NCBI RefSeq assembly: GCF_001545075.1
Contig: NZ_FCOB02000025.1
Coordinates: 1 to 64,000, forward strand
Direction of reading: 5' to 3'
From: Caballeronia ptereochthonis
Lineage (GTDB): Bacteria; Pseudomonadota; Gammaproteobacteria; Burkholderiales; Burkholderiaceae
DNA: 64,000 nucleotides
The notes beneath the pieces were generated by a model. That model made no database searches and was not told the origin of the DNA. It saw only the letters and a list, made by a program, of their open reading frames with translations. The position numbers were made by a program, and so were the translations under genes. Below, one piece after another: positions 31,594 to 39,922 of the stretch. Numbering within the stretch: the stretch's first letter is position 1; every line of letters starts with the position of its first letter.

Positions 31594-32880
31594 TCACACG
31601 AACTTGCGCACCTGCGCCGCGTCCGGTTGTTCCTCTTCCACGTCGAGGACGCGGTCGGGGCGCATCGTGAACGAGAGGATGATGCCCACCGCCATCAGGA
31701 TCATCGACACGGTGAACGGCAGGTTCCAGTTGCCGGTGCGGTCGATCAGCCAGCCGCCCAAGACCGGGCTGATGATCGCGGCGAGCGCCGAGCCCGAATT
31801 CATGATGCCGGAGGCGGTGCCCGCGTGTTTCGGCGCGATGTCCATCGGCACGGACCACATCGGGCCGATCGTCATTTCGTTGAAGAAGAAGCCGGCAGAA
31901 AGACAGAGCGCCGCCAGCGTGATCGAGATGTTAGACACGAGCATGATCGGCGCGAGCGACAGCAGCGTAAGCAGCATGCACACGCCGACCATCACGTTGC
32001 GCGCGAGCCGGACGTTGCCGCTCTTTCTCAGGATGCGGTCGGTGACGGAACCGCCGAGCCAGTCGCCGAGCACGCCCGCAAAGAACACGCCGGAGGCGAA
32101 GAGCGCGGATTTGCCGAGCTCCATATGATAGCTGTGCAGAAAATACTGCGGAATCCAGCCGAGAAAAAGCCACAGCACCCAGCCATAGCAGAAGTACACG
32201 GCAGTGACGGGCGCCATGCGGCCGAGCAGCGTGCGCCATGGCACGGGCGCGCGCTCCTTCACGCCTGTATAAGTGACGAGCGTCGCGCATTCCGATTCCG
32301 TGATGCGCGGATGATCGCGCGGATTGTCGCGGAAGTACAAGACCCACGCGATCGCCCACAGAAAGCTCACGACGCCCGTGATGACGAAGGCGCCGCGCCA
32401 GCTCGTCGCGACCATCAGCCAGACGATGAGCGGCGGCGCGACCGCATTGCCGATGCGCGACGCTGCATGCGTAATGCCTTGTGCAAAACCGCGCTGGTCG
32501 GAGGGCATCCAGTTGGACATGGCGCGCGTCGCGGTCGGGAAAGTCGCGCCTTCGCCGAGGCCGAGCAGCACGCGTGCGACGATCAGCGAGACGAAGCCGC
32601 CCGAGAGACCCGTCAGCACGGTGGCGCCTGCCCAGATGATCGCGCAGAGCGTAAGCGTGCGACGCGGCCCGAAACGGTCGCCGACCCATCCGCCGATGAT
32701 CTGGAATACAAGATACGGATACGCGAACGCGGAAAACACGAAACCGACCTGCGTATGCGAGAGGCCCAGCTCCGCGCCGAACTGGCTCGCCGCGGTGCTG
32801 ACATTGACGCGGTCGATATAGGTGATGAAATACATCGCGCATAGCAGCAGCAGAACGCGCGTCGTGGCTCGACGGAACAT
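31594..32880 (-). CDS. MFS transporter, anion:cation symporter family
   Basis: Carrier of 428 residues with 12 predicted helices and the ACS-family start YFITYIDRVNVSTAA, followed by the loop GGWVGDRFGPRRTL. It is the third carrier of this family in the window and sits inside the aminotransferase-to-CoA-transferase cluster, so it probably imports the cluster substrate, a carboxylate. The C-terminal tail is acidic (DVEEEQPDAAQ). Start ATG at 32880. Confidence 0.86.
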   Translation of the reverse strand: MFRRATTRVLLLLCAMYFITYIDRVNVSTAASQFGAELGLSHTQVGFVFSAFAYPYLVFQIIGGWVGDRFGPRRTLTLCAIIWAGATVLTGLSGGFVSLIVARVLLGLGEGATFPTATRAMSNWMPSDQRGFAQGITHAASRIGNAVAPPLIVWLMVATSWRGAFVITGVVSFLWAIAWVLYFRDNPRDHPRITESECATLVTYTGVKERAPVPWRTLLGRMAPVTAVYFCYGWVLWLFLGWIPQYFLHSYHMELGKSALFASGVFFAGVLGDWLGGSVTDRILRKSGNVRLARNVMVGVCMLLTLLSLAPIMLVSNISITLAALCLSAGFFFNEMTIGPMWSVPMDIAPKHAGTASGIMNSGSALAAIISPVLGGWLIDRTGNWNLPFTVSMILMAVGIILSFTMRPDRVLDVEEEQPDAAQVRKFV

Positions 32881-33007
32881 CTTCGTCTCCTTGTGTAGCC
32901 GCGTGCGTGAGCCGGGAGCCTTCGGATCATCGAGAGGCGCCGGATGTCACGGAATGCGGAACTTCCCTGGGGTGCGTCGGATGAGGACTGCGGATCGATC
33001 TGCGCGC

Positions 33008-33061
33008 CTACTGCGTCCTGCGGCGCAGCTTGCGAATGCGTGGTTTGCGCGGTGATGTCAT
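33008..33061 (-). CDS. Possible 17-residue basic peptide upstream of MFS gene
   Basis: A short frame (MTSPRKPRIRKLRRRTQ) begins at an ATG with an excellent ribosome site (CAGGAGACAAGCC) in the 244-base gap between the FAD/FeS dehydrogenase and the carrier gene. Nine of 17 residues are Lys or Arg. It could be a leader peptide or chance. The rest of the gap shows nothing recognisable. Confidence 0.25.
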   Translation of the reverse strand: MTSPRKPRIRKLRRRTQ

Positions 33062-33124
33062 GGCTTGTCTCCTGATCGCGGCTCGTTGCTATCCGCTGTT
33101 GTGCTCTGGTTAATGAATCTGTCG

Positions 33125-36100
33125 TCAGTCCGTTGAATCGAGCGCCATCGCCAGCACGCGCGCAACGTGCAACGCCTCTCTTTGCGCGCCGTCCGCGATC
33201 TGATGACGGCAGCTCGTCCCGTCCGCGACGATCAACGCATCCTCTGCCGCCCGCACCGCCGGCAGTAACGACAACTCGGCCATCGCCTGCGATGCTTCGT
33301 AATGCTCCGCCTCATAGCCGAAGCTGCCGGCCATGCCGCAGCAGGACGATTCGATCGTCTGCACATCCAGCCCGGGAATCCAGCCGAGCACTTTTTCGAC
33401 CGGACGCACGGCATCGAACGCCTTCTGATGGCAATGCCCGTGCAGCAGCGCCTTCGACTTGTCCAGAGGCCCGAGCTTCAGATGCAATCGCCCTTCCGCG
33501 TGTTCGCGCACGAGAAATTCCTCGAAGAGAAACGATGCCTCCGCGAGCTTGTGCGCGGCATCGCCATAGCCGTAGGCGAGAAATTCATCGCGTAGCGAGA
33601 GCAGACAGGATGGCTCCAGCCCGACGACCGCAACGCCGCGTTCGACATGGGGCAGAAGCGCGTCGAGCGTGCGCCGCGCTTCCGCCTTCGCCTCGTCGAC
33701 GAGACCGGCCGACAGGAAAGTGCGTCCACAGCACAACGGCCGCTCGCCCGCGTTCACGTTCAGACGAACCGCATAACCCGCCGCTTCGAGCACGCGTTTC
33801 GCTGCACGCGCGTTGTCGGGTTCCATATAGTTGTTGAACGTATCGACGAAGAGCAGGACTTCATTGGTTGCGGATGCAACTGGTTTGCTCGTCGTGTCCG
33901 AGAGAAAGGGCTTCCTGAAGCGCGGAAATTCGCGTTGCGGCGCGAGGCCGAGCTTCGTCTTGAGCCAGCGCGCCACGCCTGGCATGCCCGATTCGACAGC
34001 GCCCGCAAGCGCGGGCATGCGGCTCGCGAGCGGCGCGTAGCGCGGCAGAAACGCGATGAGACGCTCGCGCATGCGCACGCCATGACGTTTCGTCCAGGCC
34101 GCGCGCGCCTCGATCTTGATGCGCGCCATGTCGACGCCCGTCGGGCAATCGCGCTTGCAGCCCTTGCACGACACGCACAAGTCGAGCACGTCCTTGACGT
34201 CCTGGCTCGCGAAACCGTCCTCACCGAGCTGCCCCGACAATGCGAGCCGCAAGGTATTGGCGCGGCCGCGCGTCACATGCTGCTCGTCCTTCGTGATGCG
34301 ATAGCTCGGGCACATCGTGCCCGCATCGAACTTGCGGCAATGGCCGTTGTTGTTGCACATCTCGACTGCTTTCGTGAGGCCGTCCGCGAGATCGCCGCCC
34401 GATCCCGGCGCGCCCTCTTCACCCGTCGACGGATCGCGCGTGACGTTCCACGCGGACCAGTCGAGGCGCGGCTCGAATGCGCGCTCGCGATAAGACGGCG
34501 GAAAGCGGAAATTGGCGGCATCGTCCATCTTCGGCGGCGCGACGATTCGATCCGGACTCAAGCGGTTCTCGGGATCGAACAGTCGTTTGATGTCGCGAAA
34601 CGCTTCGTTGATGCGCGGACCGTACTGCCATGCGACCCACTCGCCGCGGCACAGACCATCGCCGTGCTCACCCGAATAAGCGCCCTTGTATTCGCGCACC
34701 ATCGCCGCGGCCTCTTCCGCGATCGCGCGCATCTTGCTGGCCCCGTCGCGGCGCATGTCGAGAATCGGCCGCACATGCAGCGTGCCGACGCTCGCATGCG
34801 CGTACCAGGTTCCTTCCGTTCCATGCTTCCGGAAGACTTCGGTCAGACGACCCGTATATTCGGCGAGATGCTCGAGCGGCACCGCGCAATCCTCGATGAA
34901 GGACACCGGCTTGCCGTCGCCCTTCATGCTCATCATGATGTTCAGGCCTGCCTTGCGTACTTCCCACAATGCCTTTTGCGGGTCTGCGCCGGGCATCTGT
35001 ACGACCGAGCCGGGCAAGCCGAGATCGCCCATCAGTTCGACGAGTTGCGCGAGCTTCGCCACCTGCGTATCGCGATCCTCGCCCGCGAATTCGACGAGCA
35101 GCACCGCCTGCGGCTCACCCACCAACGCCTTCTCGATCACGGGCCGGAACGCGGGATTCGACATCGCGAGATCGATCATCGTGCGATCGACCAGTTCGAC
35201 CGCAACGGGTCCGAGCTTCACGATGTGCTGCGTCATCTCCATCGCCGCGTAGAAACTCGGGAAGTTCACCACGCCCAGCATCTTGTGCGCGGGCAGTGGC
35301 GCCAGCTTCAACGTCAGCTGACGGCTGAACGCGAGCGTGCCCTCCGAGCCGACGAGCAGATTCGCGAGATTGGGCTCGCCGCCATCGCTGAAAGGCAGCG
35401 GGCTCTGGCAATCGAAGAGATCGAGGTTGTAGCCGGCTACGCGACGCAGCACCTTCGGGATGCGCTCGCGCATCTCGTTCCGCTCGCGCAGCGCGATGCC
35501 GCGCACGCCGTCGACGAGATCGCGCGTGCGCGCATCGGCCGTCATGCTCGAGAGTTTGCCGAAGCGCGTCTCGTATCCATCGGCGAGGATCGCATCGATC
35601 GCCTCGACGTTGTGCACCATGATCCCGTATTCCATCGAGCGCGAGCCGCAGGAGTTGTTGCCGGCCATGCCGCCGATCGTGCATTGCGCGCTCGTCGATA
35701 CGTCCACCGGAAACCACAGCCCATGCGGCTTCAGCCAGGCGTTCAGATGATCGAGCACGACGCCCGGCTCGACCGTTACCGTGCGTGCGTCCTTGTCGAA
35801 GCGGATGATGTTGTTGAGCCATTTCGTCGTGTCGATGACGAGCGCCTCGCCCACCGTCTGCCCGCATTGGCTCGTGCCCGCGCCACGCGCCAGCACGCTC
35901 GCCCGGCCATCCGCCGCGATCCGCAATGCAAGCCGCAAATCCTCCTGATCCTTCGGCACGACGACGCCGACCGGCATGATCTGATAGATCGACGCATCGG
36001 TGGCATAGCGCCCGCGCGATGCGCGATCGAACAGCACGTCGCCCTTCAGCTCGCGCTGCAAGCGCGCCTGCAGCGGCGTCGGCGCGGACACGAGCCGCGC

Positions 36101-36163
36101 GCGGGCGGAAGCGGGCATCAGATGAATCGGCTTGACGAGTCGGTCGGCGGGAGAGTTGAGCAT
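33125..36163 (-). CDS. FAD/FeS D-2-hydroxyacid dehydrogenase (YdiJ-like)
   Basis: Large oxidoreductase of 1012 residues, close to the size of E. coli YdiJ. Domains in order: PCMH-type FAD-binding domain (about 55-290; GAGTSQCGQTVGEALVIDT), FAD-linked oxidase C-terminal domain with YSGEHGDGLCRGEW (about 300-560), a ferredoxin-like domain with the 4Fe-4S pattern C-x2-C-x2-C-x3-C-P in LCVSCKGCKRDCP (about 660), and two CCG-type Cys-rich segments (ERPLCCGRTF; SSCCGMAGSFG) at the end. YdiJ relatives oxidise D-lactate or D-2-hydroxyglutarate. The start ATG at 36163 has a weak ribosome site. A frame extending to 36535 overlaps the hydratase gene and is rejected. Confidence 0.88.
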   Translation of the reverse strand: MLNSPADRLVKPIHLMPASARARLVSAPTPLQARLQRELKGDVLFDRASRGRYATDASIYQIMPVGVVVPKDQEDLRLALRIAADGRASVLARGAGTSQCGQTVGEALVIDTTKWLNNIIRFDKDARTVTVEPGVVLDHLNAWLKPHGLWFPVDVSTSAQCTIGGMAGNNSCGSRSMEYGIMVHNVEAIDAILADGYETRFGKLSSMTADARTRDLVDGVRGIALRERNEMRERIPKVLRRVAGYNLDLFDCQSPLPFSDGGEPNLANLLVGSEGTLAFSRQLTLKLAPLPAHKMLGVVNFPSFYAAMEMTQHIVKLGPVAVELVDRTMIDLAMSNPAFRPVIEKALVGEPQAVLLVEFAGEDRDTQVAKLAQLVELMGDLGLPGSVVQMPGADPQKALWEVRKAGLNIMMSMKGDGKPVSFIEDCAVPLEHLAEYTGRLTEVFRKHGTEGTWYAHASVGTLHVRPILDMRRDGASKMRAIAEEAAAMVREYKGAYSGEHGDGLCRGEWVAWQYGPRINEAFRDIKRLFDPENRLSPDRIVAPPKMDDAANFRFPPSYRERAFEPRLDWSAWNVTRDPSTGEEGAPGSGGDLADGLTKAVEMCNNNGHCRKFDAGTMCPSYRITKDEQHVTRGRANTLRLALSGQLGEDGFASQDVKDVLDLCVSCKGCKRDCPTGVDMARIKIEARAAWTKRHGVRMRERLIAFLPRYAPLASRMPALAGAVESGMPGVARWLKTKLGLAPQREFPRFRKPFLSDTTSKPVASATNEVLLFVDTFNNYMEPDNARAAKRVLEAAGYAVRLNVNAGERPLCCGRTFLSAGLVDEAKAEARRTLDALLPHVERGVAVVGLEPSCLLSLRDEFLAYGYGDAAHKLAEASFLFEEFLVREHAEGRLHLKLGPLDKSKALLHGHCHQKAFDAVRPVEKVLGWIPGLDVQTIESSCCGMAGSFGYEAEHYEASQAMAELSLLPAVRAAEDALIVADGTSCRHQIADGAQREALHVARVLAMALDSTD

Positions 36164-36207
36164 CGTCTCTGTGGTTGAGTGCCGGTAGCGGTTGAATGCG
36201 TAATGCG

Positions 36208-36972
36208 TTATGCGAAATGCAATTCGACGGGCCGCAGGCCTTCGATGGCGCCGAGCGCTATGCCGGGCGCATCGGAAAAGGCGATGCCGGTGTACGACCC
36301 CGCCGTGAGCACGGTCCCGGGCTCGATCGCGAGCCCGCGCGATACGCTGTGATTCACCGTCCATGCGAGCAGACGGCGCGGGTCGCCCGCCGGGTTTGCC
36401 GGTTCGCCCTGAAAGAGCGGCGCGCCGTCGAACGTGAAGGTCATTGCGGGCGACACGAAGGGAAATGCCGCGTCGTACGGCACGCCCTCGCCCACGATCA
36501 GCGCGCCGTGATTCTGCAGGTCCGCCAGCTGCCACGGTTTCTCGACATCGGGCCAGGCGGCGAAGCGGCTCGCCACCACTTCGATCGCCGCATGCACGGA
36601 CTCGATTGCACCCAGCACGTCTTCGTCGCGGTAGGGACCGCTGCCAGGCTCGAAACGCCGGCCGAGTCTGAACGCCACTTCAAGTTCGAGGCCAGTCTTG
36701 CCGAACGCATGCACGGCGAGACGCGCGCCGGAACCATGCACGCCGTCCGCGGGAAGCGGTGCGCCCTGAATCGGTCCGTCGAGCGACTTGGCGCCGACCT
36801 TCCAGCCGCCGATGCCGGCATGAAGCAAACGCAGCGTCGCTTCCTGCGCGGCGTAGGCTTCGTCGGCGTTCGAAGGGCGCGCGCCCTCCGCCAGCGTGTC
36901 CAGCTTCGCGCGATGAGCGCGCGCCTCGACGAAGAGCCGCGCGAGCGCGTCGGCGTCGAACGCGGCGCTCAT
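36208..36972 (-). CDS. 2-keto-4-pentenoate hydratase / FAH-superfamily protein
   Basis: Protein of 254 residues, similar in length and layout to MhpD-type hydratases: an N-terminal helical part, then GWKVGAKSLDGPIQGAPL, the acidic metal site LELEVAFRLGRRF, and a C-terminal TAGSYTGIAFSDAPG. Some relatives are decarboxylases (4-oxalocrotonate) or lack activity. Its ATG overlaps the stop of the aminotransferase gene by four bases (ATGA), so the two are translationally coupled. Confidence 0.82.
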   Translation of the reverse strand: MSAAFDADALARLFVEARAHRAKLDTLAEGARPSNADEAYAAQEATLRLLHAGIGGWKVGAKSLDGPIQGAPLPADGVHGSGARLAVHAFGKTGLELEVAFRLGRRFEPGSGPYRDEDVLGAIESVHAAIEVVASRFAAWPDVEKPWQLADLQNHGALIVGEGVPYDAAFPFVSPAMTFTFDGAPLFQGEPANPAGDPRRLLAWTVNHSVSRGLAIEPGTVLTAGSYTGIAFSDAPGIALGAIEGLRPVELHFA

Positions 36973-38189
36973 GCGGCCGCCTTCAGCGCGGGCTTCGCGA
37001 CGTGGCTCGTCAGATAATCCATCGCCGCCCCGACGCCGCTGCCCTTCAGCTCGACGCCCGCGAGCTTCAGCCCCATCTCGCAGCCGGAGAGCGCGGCCAT
37101 CAGCGTGAGATCGTTGCAATCGCCCAGATGGCCGATGCGGAACATGCGGCCCTTCACCTTGCCGAGCCCCATGCCGAGCGACAGGTCGAAATGCTCGTAG
37201 ATGAGCTTGCGCACCGCATCGGCATCGACGCCTTCGGGCGTCATCACACCCGTCAGCACCGGCGAATAGACGGCCGGATCCGCGCACTGGATCTCGAGTC
37301 CCCACGCCGTAACCGCCGCGCGGCATGCCGCCGCGAGCCGCTGATGCCGCGCAAACACGTTGTCGAGCCCTTCGCCGAGGATCATGTCGAGCGCTTCGGA
37401 AAGGCCGTACAGCAGATTCGTGTTCGGCGTGTAGGGCCAGTAGCCCTGCTTGTTCATCTCGATGATGTCGGTCCAGTCCCAGAACGCGCGCGGCAGCGTC
37501 GCGCGTTCGGACGCGGCGCGCGCCTTCTCCGACACGGCGTTGAAGCTGATCCCCGGCGGCAGCATCAGGCCTTTCTGCGAGCCCGAAACGGTCACGTCGA
37601 CGCCCCATTCGTCGTGGCGATAGTCGGCCGAGGCGAGACCCGAGATCGTATCGACCATCAGCAGCGCGGGATGCGCGGCGGCGTCGATGGCGCGGCGCAC
37701 GGCGGCGATATCCGAGGTCACGCCGGTCGACGTTTCGTTATGCACGACGCAGACCGCCTTGAGCGCATGCCGCGTGTCCTCGCGCAGGCGCTTTTCGATC
37801 ATGTCGGCCTGCACGCCGCGCCGCCAGCCTTCGATGCCCGGCAGCCCCAGAAACTCGGGCTTGAGACCGAGGTTCTCCGCCATCTTCTTCCACAGCGTCG
37901 CGAAATGGCCGGTCTCGTACATCAGAACGGTATCGCCCGGGCTCAACGTATTGCAGAGCGCCGCTTCCCATGCACCCGTGCCCGACGCCGGATAGATCAC
38001 CACCGGCTGGCTCGTCTTGAAGATCTTCCTGATGCCGTCGAGGACCTTCAGGCCCAGCGCGCCGAACTCCGGACCCCGATGATCGATCGTCGGATAGCTC
38101 ATCGCCCGCAGGATTCGGTCGGGCACCGGGCTCGGCCCGGGAATCTGCAAAAAGTGACGGCCAGCGGGGTGGAAATCGAGCTTGAGCAT
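36969..38189 (-). CDS. Serine-glyoxylate/alanine-glyoxylate-type aminotransferase
   Basis: Class V PLP aminotransferase of 406 residues. It begins with the family sequence QIPGPSPVPDRILRAMSYPTIDHRGPEF, and the PLP lysine lies in TVSGSQKGLMLPPG. SgaA-type enzymes transfer the amino group of serine (or alanine) to glyoxylate, yielding glycine. It is first in the minus-strand cluster and divergent from a GntR gene. Other class V members use 2-aminoethylphosphonate or purines, so the name is provisional. Confidence 0.85.
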   Translation of the reverse strand: MLKLDFHPAGRHFLQIPGPSPVPDRILRAMSYPTIDHRGPEFGALGLKVLDGIRKIFKTSQPVVIYPASGTGAWEAALCNTLSPGDTVLMYETGHFATLWKKMAENLGLKPEFLGLPGIEGWRRGVQADMIEKRLREDTRHALKAVCVVHNETSTGVTSDIAAVRRAIDAAAHPALLMVDTISGLASADYRHDEWGVDVTVSGSQKGLMLPPGISFNAVSEKARAASERATLPRAFWDWTDIIEMNKQGYWPYTPNTNLLYGLSEALDMILGEGLDNVFARHQRLAAACRAAVTAWGLEIQCADPAVYSPVLTGVMTPEGVDADAVRKLIYEHFDLSLGMGLGKVKGRMFRIGHLGDCNDLTLMAALSGCEMGLKLAGVELKGSGVGAAMDYLTSHVAKPALKAAA

Positions 38190-38210
38190 GAGTACACGTC
38201 CTTAAATGTA

Positions 38211-38226
38211 ATTTTGCATGCAAAAT
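38211..38226. promoter_or_regulatory. Perfect 16-bp palindrome, candidate GntR operator
   Basis: ATTTTGCATGCAAAAT is fully self-complementary and lies 22 bases upstream of the aminotransferase start, in the divergent promoter region with the GntR gene. It also shares GCATGCAAAAT with the dispersed 14-bp motif, so it may be an operator, a member of that family, or both. Confidence 0.5.
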
Positions 38227-38263
38227 ACAATAACGCAGCGTTCTGCCGCCGTAAAGGAATACA

Positions 38264-38279
38264 TAGGCCGAACGGCCTA
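38264..38279. promoter_or_regulatory. Second inverted repeat in aminotransferase/GntR promoter region
   Basis: TAGGCCG and CGGCCTA are perfect 7-bp arms around AA, roughly midway between the divergent starts at 38189 and 38351. This is another candidate regulator site. TTTCCG/CGGAAA arms also flank 38302-38334 near the GntR promoter. Confidence 0.4.
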
Positions 38280-38350
38280 GGGATAACCCGCTGGCGTTTT
38301 TTTCCGTTATCACTGGGTTAAAATTGCCGGAAACGGATTCGAGGTATTGA

Positions 38351-39115
38351 ATGCAAAATCCCGATTTGCCACAAACGCACGTTGCACAATCGCTGCCGAA
38401 GGTGGAGCGACTGCGCCTGCACGACACTGTCGTGGACCATTTGCGCGGCTTCATCGTCGAGGGTTTGCTCGCGCCCGGCGTGAAGCTCAACGAGCGCAAG
38501 CTGTGCGAGACGCTCGGCATCTCCCGCACGCCGCTGCGCGAGGCACTGAAGGTGCTGGCCGCCGAGGGGCTGATCGAGATTTCGCCGAACCGGGGCGCGT
38601 CCGTGTCGCAGATGAGCGAGTTCGAGATCCGCGAAATGTTCGAACTGATGAGCGGCCTGGAAGCGTTCTCGGGGGAGCTTGCGTGCGAGCGCATCACGCC
38701 GCTCGAGATCGCGGAGATCAAGGCGCTGCATTATGCGATGCTCGCCTGCCGCGCACAGAACGACCTCTCCGGCTACTACAGTCGCAATCAGGCCATTCAC
38801 GACAAGATCAACGAAGCCGCCCGCAACACGGCCCTGCGCCAGACGTACGTGTCCATCAACCGACGCCTCATGGCGCTGCGTTTTCGCTCGAACTTCCAGA
38901 CGCCCAAGTGGGATAGCGCCATTCGCGATCACGAAGAGATGATCGAGGCGCTGGAAACGCGCGATGGCAGACGCATGGGCGAGATTCTGCGCAAGCACCT
39001 GCTGTCGAAGCGCGACGCGGTGCTCGCCGAGCGCACGTTGACGACGGTGAAAGCCCCGGCGCCGAAGAAGCGGGCGACGGAGCGGGCCGAACGCGCGACG
39101 GGCAACACTGATTGA
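38351..39115 (+). CDS. GntR-family (FCD domain) regulator
   Basis: Regulator of 254 residues with a winged helix (about 22-90; NERKLCETLGISRTPLREALKVLAAEGLIE) and a helical FCD domain (about 95-225; NQAIHDKINEAARN contains an expected ligand/metal region). A Lys/Arg/Thr tail ends the protein. It is divergent from the aminotransferase-led operon, which it probably represses until the substrate or an intermediate binds. The first bases of the coding region (ATGCAAAATCCC) resemble the dispersed motif. Confidence 0.87.
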   Translation: MQNPDLPQTHVAQSLPKVERLRLHDTVVDHLRGFIVEGLLAPGVKLNERKLCETLGISRTPLREALKVLAAEGLIEISPNRGASVSQMSEFEIREMFELMSGLEAFSGELACERITPLEIAEIKALHYAMLACRAQNDLSGYYSRNQAIHDKINEAARNTALRQTYVSINRRLMALRFRSNFQTPKWDSAIRDHEEMIEALETRDGRRMGEILRKHLLSKRDAVLAERTLTTVKAPAPKKRATERAERATGNTD

Positions 39116-39194
39116 TCGAACGGTCGCACGCGTCCGCTGAAGGTAAGGTACGATAAAAGCCTAAGGCCGTCAGAGCCTTCAACCGGGGAAAACG

Positions 39195-39557
39195 TTGATC
39201 GAGATTCGAGGGGCGTGCGTCGCGCTCGGCGTGCTGCTCGTCATCACGGGGTTTACCTTCTACCGCTCGCCGGAATTCGACGCGGCGCAGGCCGCAATGG
39301 ACCGCCAGACCGTCGATTGCCTCACACGCGGACTCACGCACGACGAAAAAGTCCGCATCGCCCGGCTCACCGCGGCGCATGACCGCGAGGGGCTTCGTCC
39401 CATCTATACCGACGTGCTTTCGCGCTGCATCGTGCGCTCGGATCAATGGGACCGCCGTCCCCAACTGGTCACGAACGCGCGTCAAACCCTTTCTCAGGAT
39501 CCCGAGTTCAGGCAGCTCGTGAACACGAGCACGCTGGAGCTCGCGCAGCGCCCCTGA
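39195..39557 (+). CDS. Small protein with one N-terminal membrane segment, unknown function
   Basis: Protein of 120 residues starting at a TTG (39195) with GGGGAAAA upstream. Residues 6-24 are hydrophobic (signal anchor or uncleaved signal), and the rest is soluble, helical and charged, with two cysteines (about residues 43 and 77). No family recognised. It lies after the GntR gene by 79 bases and is not obviously related to it. Confidence 0.6.
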   Translation: MIEIRGACVALGVLLVITGFTFYRSPEFDAAQAAMDRQTVDCLTRGLTHDEKVRIARLTAAHDREGLRPIYTDVLSRCIVRSDQWDRRPQLVTNARQTLSQDPEFRQLVNTSTLELAQRP

Positions 39558-39587
39558 CGGCACAAGGCGCCGCAAACGAGCGCGCGC

Positions 39588-39755
39588 TCACGCCGTCAGT
39601 CCACTACCGTCGCCAGGTCGCACTTGCGCGCGCGTGCTCGCCGCAGGCGCGCTCAATACCGCGATCTCATGCTGCGCGTAATGCTTGACGGGCGCGATGG
39701 CGGCAAGCGCCGCAGTAAGGACGATGGCGACGATGCTGATCGAGATGGCGTTCAT
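39588..39755 (-). CDS. Small secreted or membrane peptide, unknown
   Basis: A 55-residue frame from the ATG at 39755 with a very good ribosome site (AAAGGAGCC, 4 bases before the start). Residues 2-21 are hydrophobic (ISISIVAIVLTAALAAIAP), followed by a polar tail ending near G-L-T-A. It resembles the many short periplasmic or anchored peptides of Burkholderia that lack assigned roles. Convergent with the neighbouring small protein gene. Confidence 0.55.
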   Translation of the reverse strand: MNAISISIVAIVLTAALAAIAPVKHYAQHEIAVLSAPAASTRAQVRPGDGSGLTA

Positions 39756-39922
39756 GTTCGGCTCCTTTGCCTGGGTCAGGGGACTCGTTCGTTTGGCTGC
39801 GTCATGCGCTGCCCGTGAAAAGCATTGTCATCGCCGAGAGTTAGCGAAAAATGAGCGCCGCCGCGGGTGACCGATCGTCCGCGCCACCGCCGTGGACGCG
39901 GGCTCGCCAAGGTAACATCTGC

